From an uncultured Oscillospiraceae bacterium (GTDB lineage Bacteria; Bacillota; Clostridia; Oscillospirales; Acutalibacteraceae): 46,428 nt of DNA. The DNA is taken from the NCBI GenBank assembly GCA_900543795.1, contig UQSH01000008.1, positions 1 to 46,428 of the forward strand. The letters run 5' to 3'. Below, in pieces: positions 7,957 through 16,019 of this stretch. Numbering within the stretch: the stretch's first letter is position 1; each line of letters begins with the position of its first letter. The position numbers and the translations under genes are program-made. The notes beneath the pieces are model-generated. The model ran no database searches and was not told where the DNA came from. It was given only the letters and a program-made list of their open reading frames with translations.

Positions 7957-9291
7957 TCAGCTAACCTGCTTATAAAAGCAGTTTACAACAACCTCCATAA
8001 CTGCGTCCTCATCAACATAATACTCGGCGAAAACATCCTCGGAGGTTGTGCTTGACGGCTTCATTTCGCCTTTAAGAGTGTATTGATTATAATCGGAAAC
8101 TCCGTTTGAAAGAATAACCGTTGCAAGATATGTTACATCGTTTAGAGAAATATTTGTTTGACTGTAATCCATAGCGGTATTATAAAGACTTGTAATAACC
8201 GAAAAATCATTTACAACCGCACTTCTTAGCTGCTGAACATACGCCTTAACATACTGCGTTTGGCGCTCTGTTCTGTTTAAAGAGGCTTCGATATTATCAA
8301 CATTTCTTCTGCGCACATAGGTTTGAGCAAAATCGCCTCTTATTGTTATTTCATCGCCCTTTTTAATTCCCTCGGAAGGAAAATCATAAAGAGATGTTAG
8401 AGTAACTCCGCCAACTGCGTCATTAAGAGGAGCAATTCCGTCTAAATCGAGCGCAAAATATTTTTCTATCGGAACATTACCGAGTATTCGGCTCATTGCA
8501 GTTGTTACATTTTTGCACGAGGATTCGCCGCCGTCGCCATAAGCATAGGAAAGACAAATCTGCATTTCTTCCGTTCGCAGGAAAATTCCCGATGCGGAAT
8601 AAAGGTCTATATCAACCATTGTGTCTCGGGGGATTGTTATAACGCTGACCTGCCCCGTTTGCGTGTCAACAACTCCGATAATATCGGTGTCTGCCTGACC
8701 GGCACTGCCTATTTCCCCGTTGCTCTGCCCTATCTCCTCTCGGTCAACTCCGATAAAGGCAAAGGCAACCTTATTCTTATCATAAATATATGTGTGCCCG
8801 TTATACTGAATTGTTTCCTCATACTTTGGATTTTGCTGCTCAACAATCAAATCGTTTTTGCCCGTTTCCTTTAAATAAAGGAAGGTGCCGCCAATGATAG
8901 AAACGGCGAGGAAAATCAGCACAAGAATAATTACCGCAATGCGTGCCGCAAGAGGAAGCTTATGCTTTTTTTTGCTTGACGAGCTACTGTGAGAGGAATG
9001 ATGAGAGGAACGGTGCGACGAGCTACTGTGGGAGGAACGGTGCGACGAGCTACTGTGAGAGGAATGATGAGAGGAGTGCGACGAGCTGCTTCTGTGCTCT
9101 CCTGCATGATAATCAGATGGATTTTTTGATTTTTTGCTTTCCTTAACAACAAAATCGGGATTATTGTTTGCTTCCCTTCTTGGCTCCTCGCCAACGATAT
9201 TCATTGAATAATCGTCTTTTTTCGGCTCAATATCCGAAAGAAAGCCGTTTCCGTCAAAGCTGTTAAGATTTGGATCAATTGGTTTTTTCAT
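7957..9291 (-). CDS. LytR-CpsA-Psr (LCP) family protein with Ser/His-rich N-terminus
   Basis: Probable membrane-anchored phosphotransferase that attaches teichoic acids or other undecaprenyl-linked polymers to peptidoglycan. Residues 1-62 are a charged cytoplasmic region, residues 67-106 are an almost pure Ser/His/Arg stretch, a membrane helix spans about 114-139, and the external LCP domain follows, with the typical TDIIGVV and ITIPRDTMVDID motifs and later Arg residues (TYVRRRN) that contact the lipid phosphate. Length 444. The Ser/His region is encoded by imperfect DNA repeats and is unusual for the family. The start overlaps the end of the sortase gene by 17 bp and lacks a strong ribosome site, which suggests coupling. 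Confidence 0.93.
   Translation of the reverse strand: MKKPIDPNLNSFDGNGFLSDIEPKKDDYSMNIVGEEPRREANNNPDFVVKESKKSKNPSDYHAGEHRSSSSHSSHHSSHSSSSHRSSHSSSSHRSSHHSSHSSSSSKKKHKLPLAARIAVIILVLIFLAVSIIGGTFLYLKETGKNDLIVEQQNPKYEETIQYNGHTYIYDKNKVAFAFIGVDREEIGQSNGEIGSAGQADTDIIGVVDTQTGQVSVITIPRDTMVDIDLYSASGIFLRTEEMQICLSYAYGDGGESSCKNVTTAMSRILGNVPIEKYFALDLDGIAPLNDAVGGVTLTSLYDFPSEGIKKGDEITIRGDFAQTYVRRRNVDNIEASLNRTERQTQYVKAYVQQLRSAVVNDFSVITSLYNTAMDYSQTNISLNDVTYLATVILSNGVSDYNQYTLKGEMKPSSTTSEDVFAEYYVDEDAVMEVVVNCFYKQVS
8978..9094. repeat. In-frame tandem-like repeats encoding the Ser/His stretch
   Basis: The 14-base unit GACGAGCTACTGTG occurs at 8978, 9017 and 9044, and a diverged copy begins at 9080. The spacings are 39, 27 and 36 bases, all multiples of three, so copy-number change keeps the reading frame. 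The intervening DNA is also repetitive (AGAGGAATGATG and AGGAACGGTG variants). This is a coding low-complexity repeat, not CRISPR. Confidence 0.85.
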
Positions 9292-10072
9292 CTTTTACTA
9301 ATACTCCGCATACAAGATATCTGTTGCTCTTTTGGTTTGTTATACAGGTTGAAAGAACAACGATTTTGCTGTTTTCATCAACAGTTGCTTCAAGCTGCTC
9401 CCTAACATTTTTCAGCGCAGAGGTTGGATTAACAACCGTGCCTTGAAAACTTTGCAAATCCTCTGCCGATGAAAAATTAAAGGAATTCATAATATGCCTG
9501 TCGTCATATTTAAAGGCGGAAATTATTTGATATGTTAATTTCCTGCCGGGCATATAAATATAAAAATATTCATGAGAATTGAAGAATTCTGCATCCTCAA
9601 ATTTATGAAGAGTTGTAAACATTGTTTCCTTATATCCGTTATGGCCGTAAATAACCGTTATCGGATCGGAAAAATCCGTTTTGTTGCACCCCTCTGTATA
9701 AATTGCTCCGCTTGCAAGCCACTTTTTATCAAGCGCACTGTGCTTCAAATAAAATTCATCGTCTGTTTTGCTTTGAACAATCGGATAATCAACATCTGTG
9801 TCATCAATTTTTATCCAAGCATATATTTCATCATTTTGCGATTGAAGCGACTGAAAATCAATCGGATTATCGGCAATTGCGCCATCGGTTGTTGTTTGAA
9901 CGGTTGAAGAGGAGCTATACTCCCTTTGCGCCTGATAATTATTGAAGATATAAAAGCCGATATAAACGCACGAGCAAATAAAAATGACGAGCAAAAACAC
10001 CGTTAAAAGTATTTTCTTTTTATCCGATTTCTTTTCTTTGCTTTGATTGTTGTTCAATTCGTTTTCGTTCAT
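9275..10072 (-). CDS. srtB: Class B sortase
   Basis: Membrane-anchored cysteine transpeptidase that cleaves a sorting signal and links surface proteins to the wall. It has a Lys-rich cytoplasmic start, one membrane helix (about residues 20-43) and a sortase domain with the catalytic His in YGHNG (about residue 144), catalytic Cys in LSTC (about 243) and the Arg in SNRY (about 251). Sequence order and spacing fit class B. I prefer the ATG at 10072; a GTG at 10081 is possible, and neither has a strong ribosome site. It overlaps the LCP gene. The next gene upstream encodes a secreted protein with an SPSTG sorting signal, the likely substrate. The AT-rich 10082-10205 interval may hold its promoter. 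Confidence 0.93.
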   Translation of the reverse strand: MNENELNNNQSKEKKSDKKKILLTVFLLVIFICSCVYIGFYIFNNYQAQREYSSSSTVQTTTDGAIADNPIDFQSLQSQNDEIYAWIKIDDTDVDYPIVQSKTDDEFYLKHSALDKKWLASGAIYTEGCNKTDFSDPITVIYGHNGYKETMFTTLHKFEDAEFFNSHEYFYIYMPGRKLTYQIISAFKYDDRHIMNSFNFSSAEDLQSFQGTVVNPTSALKNVREQLEATVDENSKIVVLSTCITNQKSNRYLVCGVLVKDEKTN

Positions 10073-10205
10073 TGGACTCACGCTCTTTGTTTTTTAACAT
10101 AATTGATTAATAAATATTATAATATAAATTTGATTAAAATAATATGTTTTTTCTGTTAATAATTAAAACAATTTTAATCTGTTAAAATAAAATCGCACTA
10201 ACATT

Positions 10206-10238
10206 AAAAAAACCTGCGCCCTACGGGAACAGGTTTTT
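10206..10238 (-). terminator. Intrinsic terminator after the SPSTG protein gene
   Basis: Stem AAAAACCTG (10208-10216) pairs with CAGGTTTTT (10230-10238), with an inner CCC/GGG pairing. On the minus strand it is followed by seven Ts. It separates the substrate gene from the sortase gene, so the two are probably separate transcripts. Confidence 0.88.
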
Positions 10239-10256
10239 ATTGATTTTACTGTTTAA

Positions 10257-10799
10257 TTATTCAGCGTCATTTTTCTTTGAAAGAGAAAGAAGAGCAACAC
10301 CTGCGCCCATAGCGGCAACAGATGCGAATGCAACGGAAGCAACACCTGTTGACGGAGATTTTGAAGAATCATCCTTATTTCCGCTTTCCGTTTCAGCACC
10401 CTTAACGATTGCATTAATGGTATATCCGTCCGGAGACTCAAAATAGCTCCAATCAAGAATTTCGATAACAAGCTTGTTACCGTCCTGGCTTACGATTCTG
10501 TAAGACTCGGCAGTTTTGCTGAGCGGAATTTCATTTCCGTTTTTATCAACAAGATTCCAGCCGATAAGCTCTAATGAGCCTGTGTAAGTAAACTCAACAA
10601 TATTGCTTCCGGGAGCCTGCTGAGAGCCTGTTACCTGATTTGAAGGCATTTTATTAACGCTTGGATCGTTTGCCTGATGCTCGATAACAACAGCCTCGGG
10701 GCTGTAAACATTAACGGCAGCCATTGCAGGAACTGCAAATGAAGCCGTGAGAGCAGCAACGGCAATAACGCTGATGATTACTGACAAAAGCTTTTTCAT
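10257..10799 (-). CDS. Secreted protein with SPSTG sorting signal, probable sortase B substrate
   Basis: About 180 residues. It starts with a signal peptide (MKKLLSV..., predicted cleavage near AMAA) and ends with SPSTG, a hydrophobic helix and a short charged tail (SKKNDAE), the standard layout of a wall-sorting signal. Between them is a compact domain of unknown family that contains EFTYTGS and a WNLVDKNGNEIPL segment; it may be a small beta-sandwich. SPxTG is a known recognition form for some clostridial class B sortases. The ATG at 10799 is chosen because GAGGTG lies 6 bases upstream; a GTG three codons earlier is less likely. A TATAAT box at 10829-10834 (minus) may belong to its promoter. 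Function of the mature protein unknown. Confidence 0.82.
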   Translation of the reverse strand: MKKLLSVIISVIAVAALTASFAVPAMAAVNVYSPEAVVIEHQANDPSVNKMPSNQVTGSQQAPGSNIVEFTYTGSLELIGWNLVDKNGNEIPLSKTAESYRIVSQDGNKLVIEILDWSYFESPDGYTINAIVKGAETESGNKDDSSKSPSTGVASVAFASVAAMGAGVALLSLSKKNDAE

Positions 10800-10918
10800 T
10801 TTGAACACCTCAATTAAAAATTGCGAAAATTATAATTTAATAGAATATAACACAATTGAATTATAGCATTAATGAAATCTTTTGTAAAGAGGAAAATATA
10901 AAAATATTTAATTTTATC

Positions 10919-12772
10919 TCAGCTCAATTTTGCTCTTCCTGTACAAAGCTCATAATATCTGCCGTGAAGGTTAAGAAGAGAGCTGTGATCTCCTCTTTCA
11001 ATTATCTCGCCGTTTTCAAGCACCATAATGGCATTTGAATTGCGAACCGTTGAAAGTCTGTGGGCAATAACGAAAACCGTTCTGCCCTGCATAAGCCTAT
11101 CCATACCGTGCTCAATATGAAGCTCCGTTCTTGTGTCAACCGAGGAGGTTGCTTCATCAAGGATAAGAACGGCGGGCTTTGCAACTGCGGCTCTTGCAAT
11201 AGCAAGAAGCTGACGCTGGCCCTGTGAAAGATTACCGCCGTCGCCCGAGATGACGGTGTTGTAGCCCTCAGGCAATCTTCTGATAAACGAATGAGCCGAA
11301 GCAAGCTTTGCAGCTTCAATGCACTCCTCGTCTGTTGCGTCAAGTCTGCCGTACCTTATATTATCCATAACCGTTCCCGTGAACAGATGCGTATCCTGCA
11401 AAACTATTGAGAGTGATTTTCTTAAATCATCCTTTTTAATTCGTTTAATATCAATTCCGTCATAGGTTATAAGTCCGTTTTGAATATCGTAAAAACGGTT
11501 TATCAGGTTTGTTATAGTTGTTTTTCCGGCACCTGTTGAGCCAACAAAAGCGATTTTCTGCCCCGGCTTTGCATATAGGTTTATGTCCTTTAAAACTGTT
11601 TTTTGCGGAATATATCCGAAATCAACATTATCAAAAACAACGTTACCCTCAACGGCAATTCTTTTGCCGCCGTCATTCCAAAACCATTTGCGTTCGCCGT
11701 TTTCATAAACCTCATCAATAGTAACCGTTCCCTCGTCAACCTCGGGAGGCATATCCATAATTTCAAAAACACGCTCTGCACCCGCAAGGGCTGAAAAAAT
11801 CGTGTTCATCTGGTTTGCAATTTGGTTAATCGGCTGAGTAAACTGCTTTGAATAGCCTAAAAATGTGAAATAGGTGCCTATATCAAGCCCTCTGAAAAGG
11901 GTTAAAAGTCCGCCTGCAAGAGCAACCGTGGCATAGCTTGCACCGTTAATTCCCGTTGAGCATGGACCCATTATGCCTGCATAGAAGTTTGCATTTGTTG
12001 CCGCCTTTCTGAAATTATCGTTACATTCAACAAACTCCTCAACGGCCTCCTCCTCGTGATTGAAAACCTTAACAACCTTTAAGCCCTCTATTGTTTCCTC
12101 TATTGTTCCGTTCATTTTGCCAAGATTTTTCTGCTGACGGCGGAAGTATTTTTTTGACTGCTTGCCGATAAAGGTTACCGTTATAACCATAACAATAAGG
12201 AAAACAAGCGCAATTGAAAACAGAACAGGACTCAGCTTTATCATCATAATTATGATTCCCACGAAGGTAAACGCCGAGGCAACAAGCTGAACCATCGACT
12301 GCTCAAGCATCATTTGAACATTATCAACATCATTTGTAAAACGGCTCATAATTTCGCCGTGGGTGTTTGCATCAAAATAGCGCAGCTCAAGCGACTGCAT
12401 TTTATTGAACAAATCCTTTCTGATAAGATTTGTTGTTTTATACGCAATTGAAACCATAACACGGCTTTGAACGAAGCTGAAAACGGCAACGCCGAGATAA
12501 AAAAGCGAAACTATAACAAGATTTTGAATTAACTGCTTTATTCCGACGGTTGCAAAATTCCCCTCGCTTATTGACTGCTCAATTCCGTTAAGAATCGGCT
12601 TGAGCCAATAGGATGCGGCAAGCTGACAAACGGTGCTCAATATCAGCGAAACGAAAACAACAATGAGCAAAAACTTACTTTTTCCCATATATTTCAGCAC
12701 TCTGCCGAAGGTTTTTTTAACATTTTTCGGCTTTGCAAAGCCGTGTGAATTAGGTCCGTGAGGTCCCGGCAT
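10919..12772 (-). CDS. ABC exporter half-transporter, catalytically complete subunit
   Basis: Type IV (B-family) ABC exporter half: six membrane helices (about residues 35-330) followed by an ATPase domain with Walker A GSTGAGKTT, Walker B LILDEAT and switch His in IAHRLS. The signature is LSQGQ rather than LSGGQ. Its partner, encoded just upstream, has complementary defects, so the pair matches the known asymmetric heterodimers such as TM287/288, in which one ATP site is degenerate. The N-terminal MPGPHGP segment is rich in Gly, Pro and His and recurs in related clostridial proteins. The start overlaps the partner's stop (TAATG). Substrate unknown; drugs or peptides are usual. Regulation is probably by the upstream MarR gene. 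Confidence 0.93.
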   Translation of the reverse strand: MPGPHGPNSHGFAKPKNVKKTFGRVLKYMGKSKFLLIVVFVSLILSTVCQLAASYWLKPILNGIEQSISEGNFATVGIKQLIQNLVIVSLFYLGVAVFSFVQSRVMVSIAYKTTNLIRKDLFNKMQSLELRYFDANTHGEIMSRFTNDVDNVQMMLEQSMVQLVASAFTFVGIIIMMIKLSPVLFSIALVFLIVMVITVTFIGKQSKKYFRRQQKNLGKMNGTIEETIEGLKVVKVFNHEEEAVEEFVECNDNFRKAATNANFYAGIMGPCSTGINGASYATVALAGGLLTLFRGLDIGTYFTFLGYSKQFTQPINQIANQMNTIFSALAGAERVFEIMDMPPEVDEGTVTIDEVYENGERKWFWNDGGKRIAVEGNVVFDNVDFGYIPQKTVLKDINLYAKPGQKIAFVGSTGAGKTTITNLINRFYDIQNGLITYDGIDIKRIKKDDLRKSLSIVLQDTHLFTGTVMDNIRYGRLDATDEECIEAAKLASAHSFIRRLPEGYNTVISGDGGNLSQGQRQLLAIARAAVAKPAVLILDEATSSVDTRTELHIEHGMDRLMQGRTVFVIAHRLSTVRNSNAIMVLENGEIIERGDHSSLLNLHGRYYELCTGRAKLS

Positions 12773-14523
12773 TATTCGCTCACTCCTTTCTGCTGTGTTT
12801 TGCAGATTTCACGGTAAATCTCGTTGCTTTCAAGCAGCTCGGCGTGTGTGCCCTCGCCCTTTATCTCGCCGTCGTCAACAACAAGAATTTTATCTGCATC
12901 CATAACGGAGGAAACTCTTTGAGCAATAATAAAAACAGTTGTGTCTTTAAGCTGATTATAGAAGCTTTCCCTTATTTTAGCCTCTGTTGCAGTGTCAACT
13001 GCGGAGGTTGAATCATCAAGAATAAGAATTTTCGGCTTTTTAATCATTGCCCTTGCAATGCAAAGCCTTTGCTTTTGACCGCCTGAAAGATTAAGTCCGC
13101 CCTGCGCAAGATCCGTGTTATACCCGTTATGCTGAGCCATTACAAAATCGTGCGCCTGTGCGCTCTTGCAGGCTTCAATAATTTCCTCATCTGTTGCATT
13201 CTTTTTTCCCCAGCGGATATTATCCTTTATTGTTCCGCTGAAAAGAACATTCTTTTGAAGCACAACGCCTATCATTTCACGAAGCGCCTCAATATCGTAT
13301 TTGCGAACATCAACTCCATCAATAAGCACCTCGCCCTTTGTTGCGTCATACAAACGGGGAATAAGATTAACGATGCTTGATTTTCCGCAGCCTGTTCCGC
13401 CGACAATTCCGATTATCTGTCCGGGCTCTGCCGTAAAGCTTATATCATTAAGGATATAATCGCCCGAGGAAGCCTCGTTATACTTAAAGAAAACATTTTT
13501 AAATTCAACCTTGCCCTTTGAAGCGTTTTGCTCGGGAATATAGGGGTTTTCGGGATTTTTAACATCAATATCCGTGTCAAGAACCTCAACAACTCTGTCG
13601 CCGCATGCCTTTCCTCGTGCAAGCAGAAGAAGCATCATTGAAATCATCATCAGATTCATAAGCACCTGAACGATATACGAAGCAAAAACGGATATTTGGC
13701 CGACATCCATAAGCCCGTTGCTTGCATCTAAGCCGCCTTTATAATAAACGAAAACAACAACAGCATTAAGCATAAGCATCATTATCGGCATAACCGTTAC
13801 AACAAGCCCCGAGGCTCTTGCGCCTTGATTTGCAAGATCATCGGATGCATCGCGAAACTTTTCCTTTTCGTGATCCTCTCGAACAAACGCCTTAACAACT
13901 CTTATACCGATAAGATTTTCCTGAACAACCCTGTTTAAATTATCAATTTTTTTCTGCATTTTCTGAAACATAGGAAAGCCGAATTTCAAAACGCAGGCAA
14001 CAACAACTGCAAGAATGGGTATGAGAACAAGAAGAATCATACTCATTTTTGCATTGATTGAAACAGCAAAAACCGCCGAAACAACAAGAAGCGCAGGACC
14101 TCGAACAAGAATACGCAGGCTCATCATAACAACATTTTGAAGCATTGTTATATCGTTTGTCATTCTCGTTGTTAAAGAAGCCGTTGAAAAATCATCTATA
14201 TTTTTAAAGGAAAATTGGCTTATCTTTTTATAAACATCATTTCTGAGCCTATATGCAAAATTCTGACTGCAAATTGACGACGCCTTCATTGTTGAAAGAC
14301 CGCCTATAAGTCCGACTGCGGCAAGGCACAGCATTGCTATTCCGAGCCCGATTATATCGGCCTTTATCTCCTGAGCAGAAGCATTGGAGCCAACCTTATT
14401 ATAGATTACATTTGCAATAGACGGCATTGCAAGCTCGCAAATTGCTTCAATTATCATACCGAGCGCACTTATTATTGCAAGATGCCACAAGCCCTTCATA
14501 TATTTTGCAAGCTTTTTTATCAT
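12772..14523 (-). CDS. ABC exporter half-transporter, degenerate-site subunit
   Basis: B-family ABC exporter half with six membrane helices (about residues 10-310) and an ATPase domain with Walker A GGTGCGKSS and signature LSGGQ. The Walker B reads LILDDST, with Asp where the catalytic Glu is expected, and the switch region reads IAQRVS, with Gln instead of His. Both changes remove hydrolysis at this site and are the recognised marks of the non-catalytic half of heterodimeric exporters. It overlaps marR upstream (ATGA) and its partner downstream (TAATG), so the three genes form one transcript. Confidence 0.94.
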   Translation of the reverse strand: MIKKLAKYMKGLWHLAIISALGMIIEAICELAMPSIANVIYNKVGSNASAQEIKADIIGLGIAMLCLAAVGLIGGLSTMKASSICSQNFAYRLRNDVYKKISQFSFKNIDDFSTASLTTRMTNDITMLQNVVMMSLRILVRGPALLVVSAVFAVSINAKMSMILLVLIPILAVVVACVLKFGFPMFQKMQKKIDNLNRVVQENLIGIRVVKAFVREDHEKEKFRDASDDLANQGARASGLVVTVMPIMMLMLNAVVVFVYYKGGLDASNGLMDVGQISVFASYIVQVLMNLMMISMMLLLLARGKACGDRVVEVLDTDIDVKNPENPYIPEQNASKGKVEFKNVFFKYNEASSGDYILNDISFTAEPGQIIGIVGGTGCGKSSIVNLIPRLYDATKGEVLIDGVDVRKYDIEALREMIGVVLQKNVLFSGTIKDNIRWGKKNATDEEIIEACKSAQAHDFVMAQHNGYNTDLAQGGLNLSGGQKQRLCIARAMIKKPKILILDDSTSAVDTATEAKIRESFYNQLKDTTVFIIAQRVSSVMDADKILVVDDGEIKGEGTHAELLESNEIYREICKTQQKGVSE

Positions 14524-14990
14524 AAGCTTTCCTCCTCATTTTTAAGATTATCAATTGCCCTTTGAAGAAGATCCGAAAGAGCATACGCTTCCTCCGTCGT
14601 CATTCCCTTTTTTATGATTTCTTCAAGGGAATCCATTTTATTTTTTATACCCTCGGGCGCCCGATGTGCCTTTTCGGTTGGATAAAGGCGGATAATACGG
14701 GCGTCTCTTTCATCCGGCTTTTTATAAATAAAGCCGGCTTTTTCCATTCGCTTAACGGAAACGCTTGCGGTTGCATCTGCAACTCCCAAGGACGCTGCCA
14801 GCTCGCCGAGTGTTATCCCCTCATTTTCAATAACCGTAACGAGAATATCCTCCTGTCCCGAAAACAATCCCTGCTCCGAGGCTGCCTGATTAAAGTATTT
14901 TCTCAAATATTTTGCAAGGACATTAATCCTTGGCCCTATCATTTCCCTCGGCGGAGGACAATGGCATTTTTTATTTTTCAAAGCTCTCAC
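14520..14990 (-). CDS. MarR-family transcriptional regulator
   Basis: Winged-helix dimeric regulator of 156 residues, likely a repressor of its own operon, which includes the two ABC exporter subunits. The winged helix spans about residues 50-115 (GITLGELAASLGVADATASVS is recognition-helix-like, then KPDERDARII is the wing). The N-terminus CHCPPPREMIGPR is unusual and may be redox- or metal-sensitive because of its two Cys; that is speculation. Start: a GTG at 14990 with AAGG upstream; an ATG at 14942 would lose the N-terminal helix. Tandem TTAGCC(A/G)ACTAA sites lie at its promoter just upstream and are the probable operators. It overlaps the first exporter gene by 4 bp. Confidence 0.9.
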   Translation of the reverse strand: MRALKNKKCHCPPPREMIGPRINVLAKYLRKYFNQAASEQGLFSGQEDILVTVIENEGITLGELAASLGVADATASVSVKRMEKAGFIYKKPDERDARIIRLYPTEKAHRAPEGIKNKMDSLEEIIKKGMTTEEAYALSDLLQRAIDNLKNEEESL

Positions 14991-15023
14991 TCCGTTTGCC
15001 TTTATCTTATAAAAGGCTATAAT

Positions 15024-15049
15024 TTAGCCAACTAACATTAGCCGACTAA
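15024..15049. promoter_or_regulatory. Tandem operator-like sites for the MarR regulator
   Basis: Two 12-bp sites, TTAGCCAACTAA (15024-15035) and TTAGCCGACTAA (15038-15049), differ by one base and are separated by 2 bp. Each has palindromic ends TTAG/CTAA. They lie just downstream of the -10 box of the marR promoter, over the expected transcription start, which is a classic repressor position. The arrangement suggests two MarR dimers bound side by side. Confidence 0.72.
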
Positions 15050-15054
15050 CGATT

Positions 15055-15082
15055 ATTTTATCACAGGAACTTAAAATGTCAA
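15055..15082 (-). promoter_or_regulatory. Promoter of the marR-ABC exporter operon
   Basis: On the minus strand, TTGACA (15077-15082) and TAAAAT (15055-15060) are 16 bases apart, with a TG one base before the -10 (extended -10). It is a strong sigma-A-type promoter. The tandem operator-like repeats follow immediately. Confidence 0.8.
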
Positions 15083-15090
15083 CAATTATA

Positions 15091-15119
15091 TTGTAAAATT
15101 TTCATCAATGTGTTAAAAT
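15091..15119 (+). promoter_or_regulatory. Promoter of the ksgA-MATE operon
   Basis: TTGTAA (15091-15096) and TAAAAT (15114-15119) are 17 bases apart, with an extended -10 TG. It is divergent from the marR promoter, only about 8 bp away, so MarR binding could influence both. Confidence 0.7.
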
Positions 15120-15159
15120 ACCCGTTTGAATCAGAAATAAATTTATCGTGAGGTTAATT

Positions 15160-16008
15160 ATGAATTTATGCGATTACTCCGCCGTTTGTGCAACACTTAA
15201 ACGCCACGGCTTCACATTTTCAAAATCACTTGGGCAAAATTTCATAGTTAATCCCGATATTTGCCCCGCAATGGCAAAAAGCCTTAATGCAGACGAAAAA
15301 ACGGGAGTTATTGAAATCGGTGCCGGAGTCGGCGTGCTGACAAAAGAGCTTTGCAAAACGGCAGGCAAGGTTGTTTGCATTGAGCTTGACAGACGGCTCT
15401 TCCCCGTTTTAAACGAAACGCTTGGCGAATTTAAAAACCTTGAGCTTGTTGAGGGGGATTTTCTTAAAACGGACCTCAATGCGCTTATTGAAGAAAAATT
15501 CAGCGGCTTTGAAAGAATTAAGGTTTGTGCAAATCTTCCGTATTATATAACCTCTCCGATAATAATGAAGCTGCTTGAAAGCAAGGCAGGCATTGACGAA
15601 GCGGTTGTTATGGTGCAAAAGGAGGCGGCAGACAGGCTAACCGCCGAGGTTGGCTCAAAGGAAGGCGGAGCACTGACCGTTGCCGTTAATTATTATGCCG
15701 AGGCACAGACTCTTTTTGGTGTTGACCGTTCCTCGTTTATTCCTTCGCCGAAGGTTGACAGTGCAGTTATACGGCTCACATTAAGAGACAAGCCGCCCGT
15801 TACGGTTGAAAATGAGGAGCATTTCTTTAAAATTGTTAAAGCAGTTTTCTCGCAAAGAAGAAAAACTGCCGCAAACTGCCTTTCAAACAGTCTTGGCGTT
15901 TCAAAGGAGCAGGCAGGAGAGGCACTTAAAAAAATAGGCAGAAATGAAAAGGAACGCGCGGAGGGCTTTTCTATTGAGGAGCTTGCCGAGCTTTCAAAGT
16001 ATATATAA
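15160..16008 (+). CDS. rsmA: 16S rRNA dimethyladenosine transferase
   Basis: Also called KsgA. It uses SAM to dimethylate the two adjacent adenosines in the 3'-terminal hairpin of 16S rRNA, a late 30S assembly step; loss gives kasugamycin resistance. The 282 residues contain GQNFIVNP near the N-terminus, the SAM-binding EIGAGVGVLT, the acidic CIELDRR and the catalytic NLPYY motif, then a C-terminal helical domain with FSQRRKT. The ATG at 15160 is chosen because GAGG lies 6 to 7 bases upstream; the GTG at 15148 overlaps that ribosome site. The MATE transporter gene follows after 11 bp and is co-transcribed. Confidence 0.96.
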   Translation: MNLCDYSAVCATLKRHGFTFSKSLGQNFIVNPDICPAMAKSLNADEKTGVIEIGAGVGVLTKELCKTAGKVVCIELDRRLFPVLNETLGEFKNLELVEGDFLKTDLNALIEEKFSGFERIKVCANLPYYITSPIIMKLLESKAGIDEAVVMVQKEAADRLTAEVGSKEGGALTVAVNYYAEAQTLFGVDRSSFIPSPKVDSAVIRLTLRDKPPVTVENEEHFFKIVKAVFSQRRKTAANCLSNSLGVSKEQAGEALKKIGRNEKERAEGFSIEELAELSKYI

Positions 16009-16019
16009 GAGAGGAAAAA

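Noticed and set aside
8978..9094. Possible CRISPR-like repeats
   Set aside because: Repeats are short, unevenly spaced, in frame inside a gene and without unique spacers.
14562..15035. Plus-strand open frame of 157 codons antisense to marR
   Set aside because: It runs across the marR promoter and operators, with no ribosome site.
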